Counted from the first letter of the stretch, positions 24,221 through 38,300 are shown. The stretch: DNA of 64,000 bases from Iris pallida (GCA_029216955.1 JANAVB010009599.1:2417240-2481239), one strand, 5' to 3'. Notes: generated by a model from the letters alone, not told the origin. Numbers and translations: made by a program.

Positions 24221-26100
24221 ATGGCAACCACACAATCAATGATTTCCAATCACGGTGAAGGGCAGTCTACTCATAGGCCTCCCCTATTTGATGGAACAAA
24301 CTACACCTATTGGAAAACAAGGATAAGTTTTTATCTCAAGTCGCTAGACTTCGACCTGTGGACCATTGTTACCGATGGTTACAAAAGCCTGCCAGGATAG
24401 TTGTCAATGGTGATCTCGTTGAGAAACCATACGACAAATATTCTGACGAGAAGAAGAAACAGGCGAGTCTAGACGTAAGAGCTATTAATACTTTATTTTG
24501 TGCAATAGACAGAAATAAGTTTAACAGGGTCTCAACATGCACCACCTCTTACGAAGTATGGAGACTTCTAGAAGTGACGCATGAAGGAACCACCCAAGTC
24601 AAGGAGTCGAAAATAAGTCATCTCACTCAAGAATATGATGCATTCAAGATGAAGCCAAATGAGACGATCACACAAATGTTTACAAGATTCCTCGACATCA
24701 TCAACCCCTTGTCTTCTCTCGGCAAACAATATACAAATCACGAGAAGATCCGCAAGCTACTTAGGGGGCTACCAAAGATTTGGAACCCTAAGGTGACAGC
24801 CATTATAAAAGGAAATGATCTCACTACAATGTCCATGGAGACTTTGATGGGAAAGATGATGACTCATGAGCTTGACTTCAAAGACTTCGAAGAGCCTGCT
24901 CCTAAGGCAAAGGAGATTGCCCTTAAAGCTCACCGTCGAAGGGCTGATCCTGAAGAGACGAATGATGACAACTCGGAAGGTGATGATCAAGCTCTCCTTG
25001 TCTGCAACTTCAAGAAATTCCTTCACTTCAATCGAAGAAAGAATGAACCACAAGAAGATGACGAAGAAGAGCCAACATGCTATGGCTGTAAGAAGACTGA
25101 ACACGTCCGAAAAGATTGTCCATTCGCAAAGAAGGGCAATCGATATGAGAAACCATACAAGAAGGCTTCCTCAAGAAAATATGCGAACACAAGCATTTGG
25201 CATGAAAGCGAAGCTAGTGACTCCGAGGAAGAAAAGGACTTTCCTCAAGACACCGCCAATGTATGCCTAATGGCAACATCCGATAAGGTAACTAGCGAAA
25301 CTCTTGATGATTTCACTTTTGATGAGCTTGGCGATGCATTCAATGATTTAATCAATGACCACAAGAAAGTCATTAGTAAATATAAACATGCCAAGGAGAA
25401 GATCAAAATTTATGAAGTCGAGATTCAAAGACTCTCTTCTTTGCTTGATAATATTAGAGACACTTCACCCACGAAAGTCACAAATGAGGTGTCTAAGCTT
25501 AAATTAAGCCTTCATAATGCCGAAACATGTATTGAAAAGCAAATACAAGAGATCACAGCGCTCAACACTGAGCTTGCTGAAGAAAAAAATAGACACAAGA
25601 TCTCTATTACTAAGATTTATGGTTTGAATGGTAAGATTAGTGAACTGCAAGCTGCCTCTAAGAAATTAGAGACTAGATTGGTAAAACAGGTTGCTCAACC
25701 TCAAACCCAATCACATGAGACACACACAAAGCACAATACTACTCAAACTAGTCAAACACGTCATCCACCTGCAGCACACAAACATGCTTACATGTACACC
25801 CACTTCCATAAAGTACACAAACCACATGCACGTAGAAATTATTCTCATAACTATCATTCTAATATGACACATAATCACCATGCTACACATAGATATAATC
25901 ATCACTATGTTGCACATAAACAAAATCATCACCATACTGCATATAGGTATAATCATCATCCTGCTGCCACATATAGTCATCATCATGCTACTCCACACCA
26001 CTCTTACCATGCTACAAATAGACATCATCAACATGCTCATAACATAAATAGGAATGCCATTTATACCTATTGTGGATTACATGGACACATCTCACCATAA
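24221..26100 (+). pseudogene. gag: Copia gag with coiled coil and His-rich tail
   Basis: The ATG at 24221 opens MATTQSMISNHGEG and the conserved FDGTNYTYWKTR start. A frameshift near 24390 moves to the long frame that ends at 26100. In order: a UBN2-type gag domain (ASLDVRAINTLFCAI, LLRGLPKIWNPKVTAI), the zinc knuckle CYGCKKTEHVRKDC at about 25078, and a coiled coil at about 25330-25690. A very His-rich segment lies at about 25770-26030, and a second CCHC-like motif (YCGLHGHISP) is cut by the stop at 26098. Gag builds the particle. The first in-frame codon of the long frame (24310) is not an ATG, so the 24221 start is preferred. Confidence 0.88.
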
Positions 26101-26212
26101 TATAGAGTTAGGAGATTAGTAGATATGAATATATATGTATGGTTGCCAAAAACTAACTTTTCAGGACCCTTAAGAACTTGGGTACCAAAGGTCACATTTA
26201 CTCTTGATGTAG

Positions 26213-28304
26213 GTGGACCTTCCCTCCTCAACTAAGAGTAAGTGGATTCTCGATAGTGGATGCTCGCGACATATGACAGGAGATGCAAATCTTTTCGCAT
26301 CACTATCGATGAAGAGAGAAGGATATGTATCCTTCGGCAACAACCTAAAAGGGTATATCATAGGTAATGGTACTATTGGTCATCCTCCTTCTCCTGTAAT
26401 AAAGGATGTCTGCCTAGTGACCGAGTTAAAGCATAACCTGCTCAGCATAAGTCATCTTGCTGATCATGGATATGATATTAACTTTGGACAAAATAAATGC
26501 TATATTTATGATAGGTCAACAGGAGACATCACTTTTGAAGGGATAAGAGAGGATAACATTTACATTTTCTATCTATCTAGAGATACTAACAGTGCAGGAA
26601 GATGCCTTTATGCTCAAAAGGATGAGAGATTACTGTGGCACCAGCGTCTTTGTCATGCCAATATGGATAATATATCCAGGCTATCGACTAAGAAGCTAGT
26701 TAGAGGCTTGTCCGACATCACATTCAAAAAGGACACGATATGTGTCGAATGTGAGTTAAATAAGACAACCAAGTCCTCATTTCATTCCATAAACTCTGTA
26801 AGTACTACTAGACCCTTGTAATTACTTCATATGGATTTATTTGGTCCTAGTAGAGTAGCCAGTCTTGGTGGAAAACTCTACGCTTTTGTTATAGTAGATG
26901 ACTTTTCTAGATTTACTTGGGTTTTCTTTCTTACAAACAAAAGTGATGCCATTTCTGTTTTCAAAATTTTTTGCTAAAAAGGTTCAAAACGAAAAAGGCT
27001 ACATGATTACTCGAATCCGAAGTGATCATGGAGGCGAATTCGAAAATACTAATTTTGAAAAGTTTTGTGATTCAAATGATTTTGATCATGAGTTTTCTTG
27101 TCCAAGAACTCCTCAACAAAATGGTGTTGTGGAGCGGAAGAATAGGACTCTTGGCGATATGGCTAGAGTCATGTTGAATAAATTTTTACTTTCGAAATAT
27201 TTTTGGGCTGAAGCTGTCAGTACAGCGTGCCATATTTTAAATAGGGTGCTCATTCGTCCTATTACGAAGAAAACACCCTATGAGCTTTGGTTTGGAAGAA
27301 CTCCAAACGTTTCATATTTTTGAGTTTTTGGTTGTCGATGTTTTATCCTTTACACCAAAGACAACTTAGGCAAATTTGATGCCAAAGCTGACGATGGTAT
27401 TTTCCTTGGCGATGCTGCCAAGAGCAAGGGATATAGAGTGTTCAACAAACGCTCATTAATAATGGAAGAGTCTACCAATGTGACTTTTGATGAGGATAAA
27501 AGTGCAGCAGCTACTCTTGATAATGATGTTGAGCCATCAACTTCTACTCCGATGAATACCATCACCGAAACCAATTCTCTGGAAGGCTTGCCAAAGAAAT
27601 TCTCTTTCAAGCCGTCACATCCAGAAAATTTGGTAATAGGTGAGGTTTCACGCGGAGTAACTACTCGATCATCATTAAGAGACTCATTGCTAGCACTGCC
27701 TTCGTTTCACAAATTGAGCCTAAAAATATTTTAGAAGCTTTCAATGATGAATTTTGGATTTCTTCCATGCAAGAAGAACTCAACCAATTCGAGAGGAGCC
27801 AAGTCTGGGAACTTGTTCCTAGGCCGACAAATCACTCGATTATTAGTACTAAATGGGTTTTTCGAAACAAAGTAAATGAAGATGGTTCAGTTACACGCAA
27901 CAAAGCTCGTCTAGTAGCTCAAGGATACAACAAAGAGGAAGGTATCGACTACGATGAGACGTATGCTCTTGTTGCAAGACTGGAATCCATTCGGTTGCTT
28001 TGTGCATTTGCTAACTTTCAAAATTTTAAATTGTTTCAAATGGATGTTAAAAGTGCTTTTCTGAATGGATTTATTAAGGAGGAAGTTTTTATAAAAAAAA
28101 CCCCTGGTTTTGAAAATCACAAGTTTTTCGACCATGTTTTCAAACTCAAGAAAGCGCTATATGGCCTCAAACAAGCCCCTCGAGCTTGGTATGAACACCT
28201 AAGCAATTTCTTTCTTGAAAAAGGTTTTTCAAAAGGGAAAATTGACACTACACTGTTTATCAAAAGTTTTCAAAACACTATTCTTTAGTGCAAATCTATG
28301 TAGA
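26213..28304 (+). pseudogene. pol: Copia pol, 5' part: protease, integrase, first half of reverse transcriptase
   Basis: Protease active site LDSGCSRHMTG at about 26250; GAG-pre-integrase with the H..C..C finger (LLWHQRLCHANMDN, CVECELNK). Integrase catalytic residues are visible as HMDLFGPS, RSDHGGEFEN and NGVVERKNRTL. Reverse transcriptase follows from about 27767 (WVFRNKVNEDGSVTRNKARLV, QMDVKSAFLNG, LYGLKQAPRAWY) and runs to YVDD at about 28300, just before the LARD insertion. Damage: TAA at 26819 (Gln site), frameshift in a T run near 26970, TGA at 27321 (Arg site), frameshift near 27690, and a shift near 28288. The coding part ends about 30 bp before the LARD insertion. Confidence 0.92.
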
Positions 28305-28331
28305 TGATATCATATTCGGTTCTAGTAATAA

Positions 28332-28336
28332 AAATC
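28332..28336. repeat. Target-site duplication AAATC (left) of the LARD-like element
   Basis: AAATC at 28332-28336, repeated at 38301-38305. Removing 28337-38305 makes the Copia reverse transcriptase text continuous across the site. Confidence 0.95.
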
Positions 28337-29062
28337 TGTAAAACCCCTATTTTTTTAAAAATTTATTTTTATTATTTTAGTAGACTTAAAAAAAATGAAT
28401 TTATAAATTTTATGGTTTTAGTTATTTTTTATGACCCGGTTTGGCCAATTCAGTCCGAACATGGCCCGAACCAATTTTAGCCCATGTAAGCAGGTAGTGT
28501 GACCAAATGTGGCCATGTATACGTATTTTATGTACTTAAAAATATTTTCTAAACTATTTTAGAATTTTATGTACAATTCTAATTATTTAAATATTTGTAC
28601 AATTAATGGTATTTTATTATTAAATAATAATTTACAATATTGTACATGTTCCTGGACCCGGATGAGGGTGTGTGGTAAAGTACACCCATTGGGATAATTT
28701 TTATTATTTTATTATTACTAAAGTTATTTTGTGAAAATTTAATAGGCATTTTATTATTGTTGGTATTATTTGATATTAATGTGATATTATTGTTGTTGCC
28801 TTTGTGGCAATTTAAATTTGTGTATATATGTAAAAAAAAATAAATACTTTAGATCCATCATATATATAGTTAGATAATATTAAACTTTTATTTCAAATTG
28901 GTGGAGATTTAATAAACATGTTTTCATATTTAAATATTATTATTATTTGAGTTGATTCATTAAGGATTGAATTTATATATATATAAAGATATGCTCAAAT
29001 ATATTAAATAATTGGATAGTTATCTTTTAAATAGTATTTGAATTTTTTTAAATAGAATTTTG

Positions 29063-29139
<77 letters not shown>

Positions 29140-31711
29140 TGGAGTTGAATAAGAAAAGAAAAAGGAATGAATAAGAATAAGAAAAAGGAAAGAAAAAGAA
29201 AAAGGAAAAAAAATAAAAAAATCCACCCACTCATAAAGGGGCGGGCCCCACCTTTCCATGTTGCTGTACAAGCAACAAACCGATCAAACTTTCCAACCCG
29301 TGGGGATTGGATTGGTATTAGTATAAATAGTAGTATTAGGATTTTTCGTTCCACTTGTAATAGATATAACTCCCTCCATAGACCTCAAAACCCTAAACTT
29401 CCAAAACAAAAGTTGAGGCTGATCATACCCTCTTCGCCTATGAATTCGTTTCACCAGCGACGGAGCTTTGTGCGCGACGAACGGAGCATCGAAAGTCAGC
29501 CCTTCGTCATCCACAGAGCAGTTTTTCCACTCAAGGTATCCTACTTCCCGATGACGTAACTTTCTGCTCGTAACTCCGATTTTCTATCCGTAAAATGTTC
29601 TGGAAAGTAAACTTGACCCTCTTCGAGATCCCCTAGGTGGATTTTGACATGGCCATCCATCTTGCTCGAACAATCGAGACGAAGTTGGAGAAAAATCCAC
29701 TTTTCTGAATATTAAAAACTGTTCTGAAACACCAACTTGTCGGCCACTTTTCTCGCTGTCCATTAAAATTTATTAAAAACTAATTGAAGTTTGTCAAATA
29801 CAACCTAACCGAGATTGTAACGAACCTTTTGGGTTCATTTTTCATTTAGTATGTAGAAAGTTACACGTTGTTAAAGTTTTCCGAAAAACTGTAAGTTCTG
29901 TTTTCAAAAATCAGAGAAACACCCCGATACGGCGTCCATCCCGACAACCCGGGCGACGTGGTCGCGCACTATACGCATCGAAAGATGCGTATGGATGTTG
30001 TTGACGTGTGAAAACTGACGGAACCCGATTTCGTTGCATATGCGCGACGAAATCAATGCGTATCCGTCGAGATACCCCGTATCGACTCTTTGCAAATTAA
30101 GTCACAACTTTGTGCACACTCATCATATCGCGATGAAACTTGCGCCATTGGACTCAAAATATTTTTCTGGTCCTGTGAGCCAAGTTTGGTCTGATTCTGA
30201 GACCGTTGATCGGGACGCTATTTTGGCGGGCCCACAATCCCACTCAACGGACGATTTTGTGCACAGCCCACCGGAATCCAAAATTGGACATACCATTGGG
30301 TTCGTCTAATCAAAACAAATTCGTAGACATGTAGTTTGACGACTTTAGAGACCGTAGGTTCTGGCGCATATTTCGGTGCAAAGCGGGTCCAACGACGGAC
30401 ATCGTTTTGACCCGAAATTACGATTTTGCCCCTGTTCCAGAATTTAACTTTTGGACAGGCGTTTCCTAGGCATAACTTATATTCCAAACTCGTTCGTGAT
30501 GTTTGTTGCAGCATCCGGAGTCATCTGCGGGATTTGGCTTTTCTTGCTTTGTTTATTTTGCCGGTTCGAGCTACTGGATTATTCCTTTTGCACATAACCT
30601 CAGGCAAGATACCTTGCCATTATACTGTTTATATTCAGTTGCATTTTATTACATATCACTGTTCATTATTTCCAGTTCTTGTAGTTCTTGATTTATTGTC
30701 TGCACAGTGATATTAGATATACTTTGTTATTATCCTTTGATTGCATATGGACTTAGAGTTAAGAGACTACCATTGTAGTGTATTGCATATATCTTGACAC
30801 AGTCGTACCACGAGGATGTGTGAGATGAGTAGCATGTAGAGGTTCTTGCGCGTGGGCTGATCCCCCATGTGCATGCGTTAGGGCTAACTACTAATAGAGG
30901 CGTGTTAGAAGACTTAGCAGTTAGTAGAGGTACATGGTCATGGATGTGACTTGACAGGTACATTGGGTGGGGAGAACATTACCTGACGTATGGGCTTCTA
31001 TGCACTTCCCTTATTACCTGTGCGCTCCGCCGGAGACGCAGGCTCCAGGTGCCCTCTGACGTTATCCAGAGCGTTATGGACGTAGCCCCTTGCACATGAT
31101 GCCCTCTGACGATCTTCGGACGTTACGGACGTAGGCCCCTGGTGCCCTATATAGGGACTATGCCGATCCCATTTACAGCCAGGGCTCATGCGTCGAAGGA
31201 TTATTTCTCAAATTGCATGTTCACTTTAGTATGAATAGATTACCTTATTGTGTCTTGTCACTTTCTTTGATTGTGGCATATTTTATATTCAGTATTTATA
31301 TGGCATGTTTATTGTATCTTGTTACGTCCCTCTAAGGATCTGGTTATCTCTCCAGGTGTGTACTTCTGTAATTTTGCAGGTGTTCTAGCCAAGGCCGTGA
31401 TCTTCTCCATTCTTTCGAAGACGGTTGCGCTTGGTTCGTCTCGTTATTTTATTGATCACTTCTTGTACATAATTTTTGAGATAGTTGGTAGTGGACTTTG
31501 TCTCCGCCCAACGATTGTATACATGACAAATTCAAAGTTACTTTTATATCATTTATTTATCTAGTGGATGAGATTTAGTTATTCTGGTTCTACTGCATTT
31601 TACAGCTTATGTATTCATACGAGATTTCCATATATTGGAGTATACTTCGTATGTATGCAGCTGGCATGGACATGTACCTAGTCCTAAGTATTTTGGGACT
31701 GGAGCGTTACA
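28337..31711 (+). repeat. 5' LTR of the LARD-like element (3375 bp)
   Basis: TGTAAAACCCC...GAGCGTTACA. It contains a (TA)n tract at about 29066-29135, a purine-rich AAGAAAAAGG block, a TATA-like TATAAATAG at about 29322 and two imperfect 45-bp units around TGCCCTCTGACG at 31048-31140. The ORFs inside are conserved between the LTRs only because the LTRs are near-identical; I do not call them genes. Confidence 0.95.
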
Positions 31712-34700
31712 TGTTTTCGTGGTGGCCCATGCAGGTCAAGTTTGTCACGTCGGTTACCTAACTGTACCGATGTGAGCCTGCAACATAGGATTAGAATTTA
31801 GGAATCTCATCCATACAGCTTGACCCCTTCCCTTGGCTTCAAATTCCGAACTCTCGTTCGACTTCCTTGAATTGCATCTTGCATGATTCCTTTCTACGGT
31901 TGATTCTTATTTTTGTGCTTAGTGTCAACTAGGAAGATGACTACACTAGTATATGCTCATAGGTCAAACACACGGCTAAAATGGTCATATTGGCAATTGG
32001 AATACATTCAAGACTCTAATTGAGCTAAAAGGTTTTTCTTTTTAGTGTGATTTAATGATTAGTAATTGGTAAAGTAGGATATTGCCACGAAAACTTTTAA
32101 ACTTGAGATTTCTAAATAGTAAACACCAGAGGATTTATAGAATTTTATACTTGGTTTAAGAAATTGATTGATTTTCAAGATTTGATATTTATGATTTATT
32201 GGGTTATAGTTGTACCATCCTTGCACAAGTATAAAATTGATTTGCTTTTCGAGTTGTGATATTTATGAGTTTTGAGTGATAGATATACATCTTTGAACAA
32301 ATATAAAATTATTTGATTTTTGAGTTTTGATGTTTATAATTTATTGGATTATCGTTATATGCATTTGAACAGTTATAAATTTGGATTGAAAATGATTTTA
32401 GATTTTAAATGTGGCAGTATATATTATTTAAATTTAAATCATACAACTTGAAATTTTGTGTCTAGTAAATTTTAAATTTTAAGTGAAAGTAATTATGGCA
32501 AATTTTTGGTTTAAATATTTGAAAGTTATGAAAACAATTTTTGAATTTCTTTTTTTATTTTGTGTCCTATGATTGAGGATTTACAAATCTATTTAGATTA
32601 TTGGTAAAAAAAAAAGATTTTGACTGAAAAGATTATTTGAAAATTTAGTTTAATGTGGGATTGCTAATAATAAAACCTTTTGGAGAATTTCGAATGATGT
32701 GATGGAAAGTTATTTTGAAGTTACCATTTAAAAGTTGTGATTTTGTTGGAATAACTTAGCATGAATATAAGTTAAAATTTATGAGAGCATTGAGCTTAAT
32801 TTTTGAGATTGCTTTTAATATGCTAAGAGTTTTATTATGAGTTATTTGAAAATTTTAGAGTGTTAAATTTTTGATTGATTGTGAAATTTTTATGGACTCG
32901 TAAATTATGAACTCTTGAGTTAAATAGTTGAGTTTAAATGTTAATTTTGGAAAAGATTAGTTGTAACGTAATAAAATTTTGCTTTGAGATTTATGAGAGT
33001 GATCTAAATTTTTATGATGAATTTGAACTGCTTGGAGTGAATACAAATTTTGGTGATTTATTTTTGAAAGTTTATTTTTGAAACTTTTGGAGGAAACTGG
33101 AGTTAAATTTTAAATGGTAGGCCATCAAGATAGCTCTAATTAGATAGATGTACTCTACACTAATTGCCATGTCACTCATGACCATGATAGTAGTATATAC
33201 ACAAGTGTTGTTAGTCATCTACTCAGCTATGTGGCTGTATTTCCACTTTAACTTACTCGATCTTCCTTCAATTCTGGATCTTTTAATTGCGACCTTCTAA
33301 CCCACTTGCAATTTGGATAATAATTTAATGGTCCCTTAACTGTATTCATCTAGAAGACTATATTCCCCCTGGAACTGTGTTCCTAAATTATTTACTGGAT
33401 TTTTATTTTATTGCATGCTTTAACTTGAATCTTCTTAATTTTCGTGCATTAATTATCACCTAGTGAACTCCCACTTTCTATTTTAGATCTTTTGGCGTCC
33501 CTTACCGTGACTTGGATATTTGGAGCACAACATTAGACTTTTCTACCCAACAAATTTCATATGTAAGACCTAGACAAGTCCACCTTCATATAGATATATC
33601 CTGTCCCACAAAAACCCATCTCCTTGTACTCTATTTCTTGATATGACCTTATGGTCAAAATGGCCAAACTATAATCTTTACCATGATAATTTTCGACCAC
33701 GGATAAGGATTTGACCTCGACTCAATTCTTTCGACCGGTACATGATTTTGTTCTACTTAATTCCTTAAATGCTTAAATTTGTGCTTTATCTCGATTGCTT
33801 GACTCATTGTCCCATGGTACTATTAGTTTAACTCTTGTAAGTTGGGTAGAATACCTCACCACCTAACAAATCTTTTTCTTGTGAACCACATTAGTAAGTT
33901 CACTTAGACTAATTTCATAGGACCCTAACTTAGCTAGTCAACCAAGCCAACTGCACAGGCCCAAACTTTGGGCGGAACTTAGATTTTAAAAGATCTTGGA
34001 CTAATTAAATTTCCTTCATCAGTACCTCCCTAGCTCATATTTGGACTATCTCATGCTGCTAATGCAGCTTCAGTTTTGCGAGCTTATTTCTTTACCAAGC
34101 TTGATCATGACATATTTTATTGGGTGCACCCACTAACATATTGTCTAATCAGAACCGGTGCATGATGGTCTGATCAACCTATTGCACTTTGGTTCGCTTA
34201 TCACATATTATACTACGTGGATGGAGACATAGTAAACTTGCCTTAGAGTCTCATCCGCGACAGCCTTGGCAATTCTCTTTTGAAAATTTCTTTCGCCGCC
34301 TATGAACCCCGCAATTTGTACTCAATATATAACACCGCCTTTAAAACCTTTGTTGTTCTTGTCTTTTACTTATTTTGGAAAGACGAAGCACTGTACTTGC
34401 TATGAAAGACTCAAGGTATCATCTCTGGTTGCCCTATCAGTTATCTATACACAAATGTAGATAGCCACCGACCGACTCATGTGGCTGTATCCTCACCTTT
34501 AACTACCCCTCATTCTTCAACTCTAGAATTATTATCGTGCCCTTCCAAATGTTCTTGAGCACTCGTGAATGATTCTAAGCATTCACTTAAATCAAACTCT
34601 CAATCGAGGCAAATAGTCTCCAGTTTCTCTCTAGGAACCACATCTTCCAAATGTCTAATTTATTTTCTTTAGTCTACTCATTTCCTTACCGTTCTTCTAA

Positions 34701-34941
34701 ATTGGATATTTAAAAGTTTGTTACCTTCACTAGCGATCCTTATTCAATTCCATAACCATGATATATTTTGTATATATCGACTCCACAATTTTCTATTGCA
34801 TGGTGGTGTTGAACGCCGTTTTATCGCCTCCTCCAAAATTTAGTTGCATTTTTGGTATTGACGAACTCTTCCTATCCCTCAACCCTATCTACCCTATTAA
34901 TCCTAAATTTCGAGGACGAAATTCTTGTAAGTTGGGTAGGA
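31712..34941 (+). other. Non-coding internal region of the LARD-like element
   Basis: No gag or pol motif in any frame. The start (GTGGTGGCCCATGCAGG) is shared with the relic leader at 3740-3760. 31980-33120 is highly AT-rich with repeated TTTGAAATTTT-like text. 33120-34920 has the composition of decayed coding sequence, without recognisable motifs. A typical primer site (TGG...) directly after the LTR is not obvious. The 3' purine tract GTTGGGTAGGA (34931-34941) abuts the 3' LTR. Confidence 0.8.
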
Positions 34942-35668
34942 TGTAAAACCCCTATTTTTTTAAAAATTTATTTTTATTATTTTAGTAGACTTAAAAAAAT
35001 GAATTTATAAATTTTATGGTTTTAGTTATTTTTTATGACCCGGTTTGGCCAATTCAGTCCGAACATGGCCCGAACCAATTTTAGCCCATGTAAGCAGGTA
35101 GTGTGACCAAATGTGGCCATGTATACATATTTTATGTACTTAAAAATATTTTCTAAACTATTTTAGAATTTTATGTACAATTCTAATTATTTAAATATTT
35201 GTACAATTAATGGTATTTTATTATTAAATAATAATTTACAATATTGTACATGTTCCTGGACCCGGATGAGGGTGTGTGGTAAAGTACACCTATTGGGATA
35301 ATTTTTATTATTTTATTATTACTAAAGTTATTTTGTGAAAATTTAATAGGCATTTTATTATTGTTGGTATTATTTGATATTAATGTGATATTATTATTGT
35401 TGCCTTTGTGGCAATTTAAATTTGTGTATATATGTAAAAAAAAATAAATACTTTAGATCCATCATATATATAGTTAGATAATATTAAACTTTTATTTCAA
35501 ATTGGTGGAGATTTAATAAACATGTTTTCATATTTAAATATTATTATTATTTGAGTTGATTCATTAAGGATTGAATTTATATATATATAAAGATATGCTC
35601 AAATATATTAAATAATTGGATAGTTATCTTTTAAATAGTATTTGAATTTTTTTAAATAGATTTTTGGG

Positions 35669-35731
<63 letters not shown>

Positions 35732-38300
35732 TGGAGTTGAATAAGAAAAGAAAAAGGAATGAATAAGAATAAGAAAAAGGAAAGAAAAAGAAAAAGGAAA
35801 AAAAAAAAAATCCACCCACTCATAAAGGGGCGGGCCCCACCTTTCCATGTTGCTGTACAAGCAACAAACCGATCAAACTTTCCAACCCGTGGGGATTGGA
35901 TTGGTATTAGTATAAATAGTAGTATTAGGATTTTTCGTTCCACTTGTAATAGATATAACTCCCTCCATAGACCTCAAAACCCTAAACTTCCAAAACGAAA
36001 GTTGAGGCTGATCATACCCTCTTCGCCTATGAATTCGTTTCACCAGCGACGGAGCTTTGTGCGCGACGAACGGAGCATCGAAAGTCAGCCCTTCGTCATC
36101 CACAGAGCAGTTTTTCCACTCAAGGTACCCTACTTTCCGATGACGTAACTTTCTGCTCGTAACTCCGATTTTCTATCCGTAAAATGTTCTGGAAAGTAAA
36201 CTTGACCCTCTTCGAGATCCCCTAGGTAGATTTTGACATGGCCATCCATCTTGCTCGAAAAATCGAGACGAAGTTGGAGAAAAACCCACTTTTCTGAATA
36301 TTAAAAACTGTTCTGAAACACCAACTTGTCGGCCACTTTTCTCGCTGTCCATTAAAATTTATTAAAAACTAATTGAAGTTTGTCAAATACAACCTAACCG
36401 AGATTGTAACGAACCTTTTGGGTTCATTTTTCATCTAGTATGTAGAAAGTTACACGTTGTTAAAGTTTTTCGAAAAACTGTAAATTCTGTTTTCAAAAAT
36501 CAGAGAAACACCCCGATACGGCGTCCATCCCGACAACCCGGGCGACGTGGTCGCGCACTATACGCATCGAAAGACGTGTATGGATGTTGTTGATGTGTGT
36601 AAACTGACGGAACCCGATTTCGTTGCATATGCGCGACGAAATCAATGCGTATCCGTCGAGATACCCCGTATCGACTCTTTGCAAATTAAGTCACAACTTT
36701 GTGCACACTCATCATATCGCGATGAAACTTGCGCCATTGGACTCAAAATATTTTTCTGGTCCTGTGAGCCAAGTTTGGTCCGATTCTGAGACCGTTGATC
36801 GGGACGCTATTTTGGCGGGCCCACAATCCCACTCAACGGACGATTTTGTGCACAGCCCACCGGAATCCAAAATTGGACATACCGTTGGGTTCGTCTCATC
36901 AAAACAAATTCGTAGACATGTAGTTTGACGACTTTAGAGACCGTAGGTTCTGGCGCATATTTCGGTGCAAAGCGGGTCCAACGACGGACATCGTTTTGAC
37001 CCAAAATTATGATTTTGCCCCTGTTCCAGAATTTAACTTTTGGACAGGCGTTTCCTAGGCATAACTTATATTCCAAACTCGTTCGTGATGTTTGTTGCAG
37101 CATCCGGAGTCATCTGCGGGATTTGGCTTTTCTTGCTTTGTTTATTTTGCCGGTTCGAACTACTGGATTATTCCTTTTGCACATAACCTCAGGCAAGATA
37201 CCTTGCCATTATACTATTTATATTCAGTTGCATTTTATTACATATCACTGTTCATTATTTCCAGTTCTTGTAGTTCTTGATTTATTGTCTGCACAGTGAT
37301 ATTAGATATACTTTGTTATTATCCTTTGATTGCATATGGACTTAGAGTTAAGAGACTACCATTGTAGTGTATTGCATATACCTTGACACAGTCGTACCAC
37401 GAGGATGTGTGATATGAGTAGCATGTAGAGGTTCTTGCGCGTGGGCTGATCCCCCATGTGCATGCGTTAGGGCTAACTACTAATAGAGGCGTGTTAGAAG
37501 ACTTAGCAGTTAGTAGAGGTACATGGTCATGGATGTGACTTGACAGGTACATTGGGTGGGGAGAACATTACCTGACGTATGGGCTTCTATGCACTTCCCT
37601 TATTACCTGTGCGCTCCGCCGGAGACGCAGGCTCCAGGTGCCCTCTGACGTTATCCAGAGCGTTATGGACGTAGCCCCTTGCACATGATGCCCTCTGACG
37701 ATCTTCGGACGTTACGGACGTAGGCCCCTGGTGCCCTATATGGGGACTATGCCGATCCCATTTACAGCCAGGGCTCATGCGTCGAAGGATTGTTTCTCAA
37801 ATTGCATGTTCACTTTAGTATGGATAGATTACCTTATTGTGTCTTGTCACTTTCTTTGATTGTGGCATATTTTATATTCAGTATTTATATGGCATGTTTA
37901 TTGTATCTTGTTACGTCCCTCTAAGGACCTGGTTATCTCTCCAGGTGTGTACTTCTGTAATTTTGTAGGTGTTCTAGCCAAGGCCGTGATCTTCTCCATT
38001 CTTTCGAAGACGGTTGCGCTTGGTTCGTCTCGTTATTTTATTGATCACTTCTTGTACATAATTTTTGAGATAGTTGGTAGTGGACTTTGTCTCCGCCCAA
38101 CGATTGTATACATGACAAATTCAAAGTTACTTTTATATCATTTATTTATCTAGTGGATGAGATTTAGTTATTCTGGTTCTACTACATTTTACAGCTTATG
38201 TATTCATACGAGATTTCTATATATTGGAGTATACTTCGTATGTATGCAGCTGGCATGGACACGTACCTAGTCCTAAGTATTTTGGGACTGGGGCGTTACA
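34942..38300 (+). repeat. 3' LTR of the LARD-like element (3359 bp)
   Basis: Same ends and order as the 5' LTR. The (TA)n tract is shorter (about 35672-35727) and the TATA-like box is at about 35911. The TSD AAATC follows at 38301-38305. Confidence 0.95.

Larger units (their letters stand above)
28337..38300 (+). mobile_element. LARD-like non-autonomous Ty3/gypsy element (3.4-kb LTRs)
   Basis: Two near-identical 3.4-kb LTRs enclose 3.2 kb with no recognisable gag or pol, the definition of a LARD (large retrotransposon derivative). Both LTRs start TGTAAAACCCC and end GCGTTACA; the TSD is AAATC. The last internal bases (AAATTTCGAGGACGAAATTC at 34903-34922) resemble the pol end/3' leader of Tekay/Del chromoviruses, so it probably borrows proteins from that group. 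The leader matches the start of the gag relic at 3575-3765. By eye the LTRs differ at about three to four dozen positions, about 1%. Confidence 0.93.

Noticed and set aside
25711..26040. Minus-strand Met/Ile-rich ORF
   Set aside because: Shadow of the His-rich gag segment on the opposite strand.
29020..31564. ORFs inside the LARD LTRs (also 35672-38153)
   Set aside because: Present twice only because the LTRs are near-identical; no family resemblance, and the weaker relative at 1-1755 does not keep them open.
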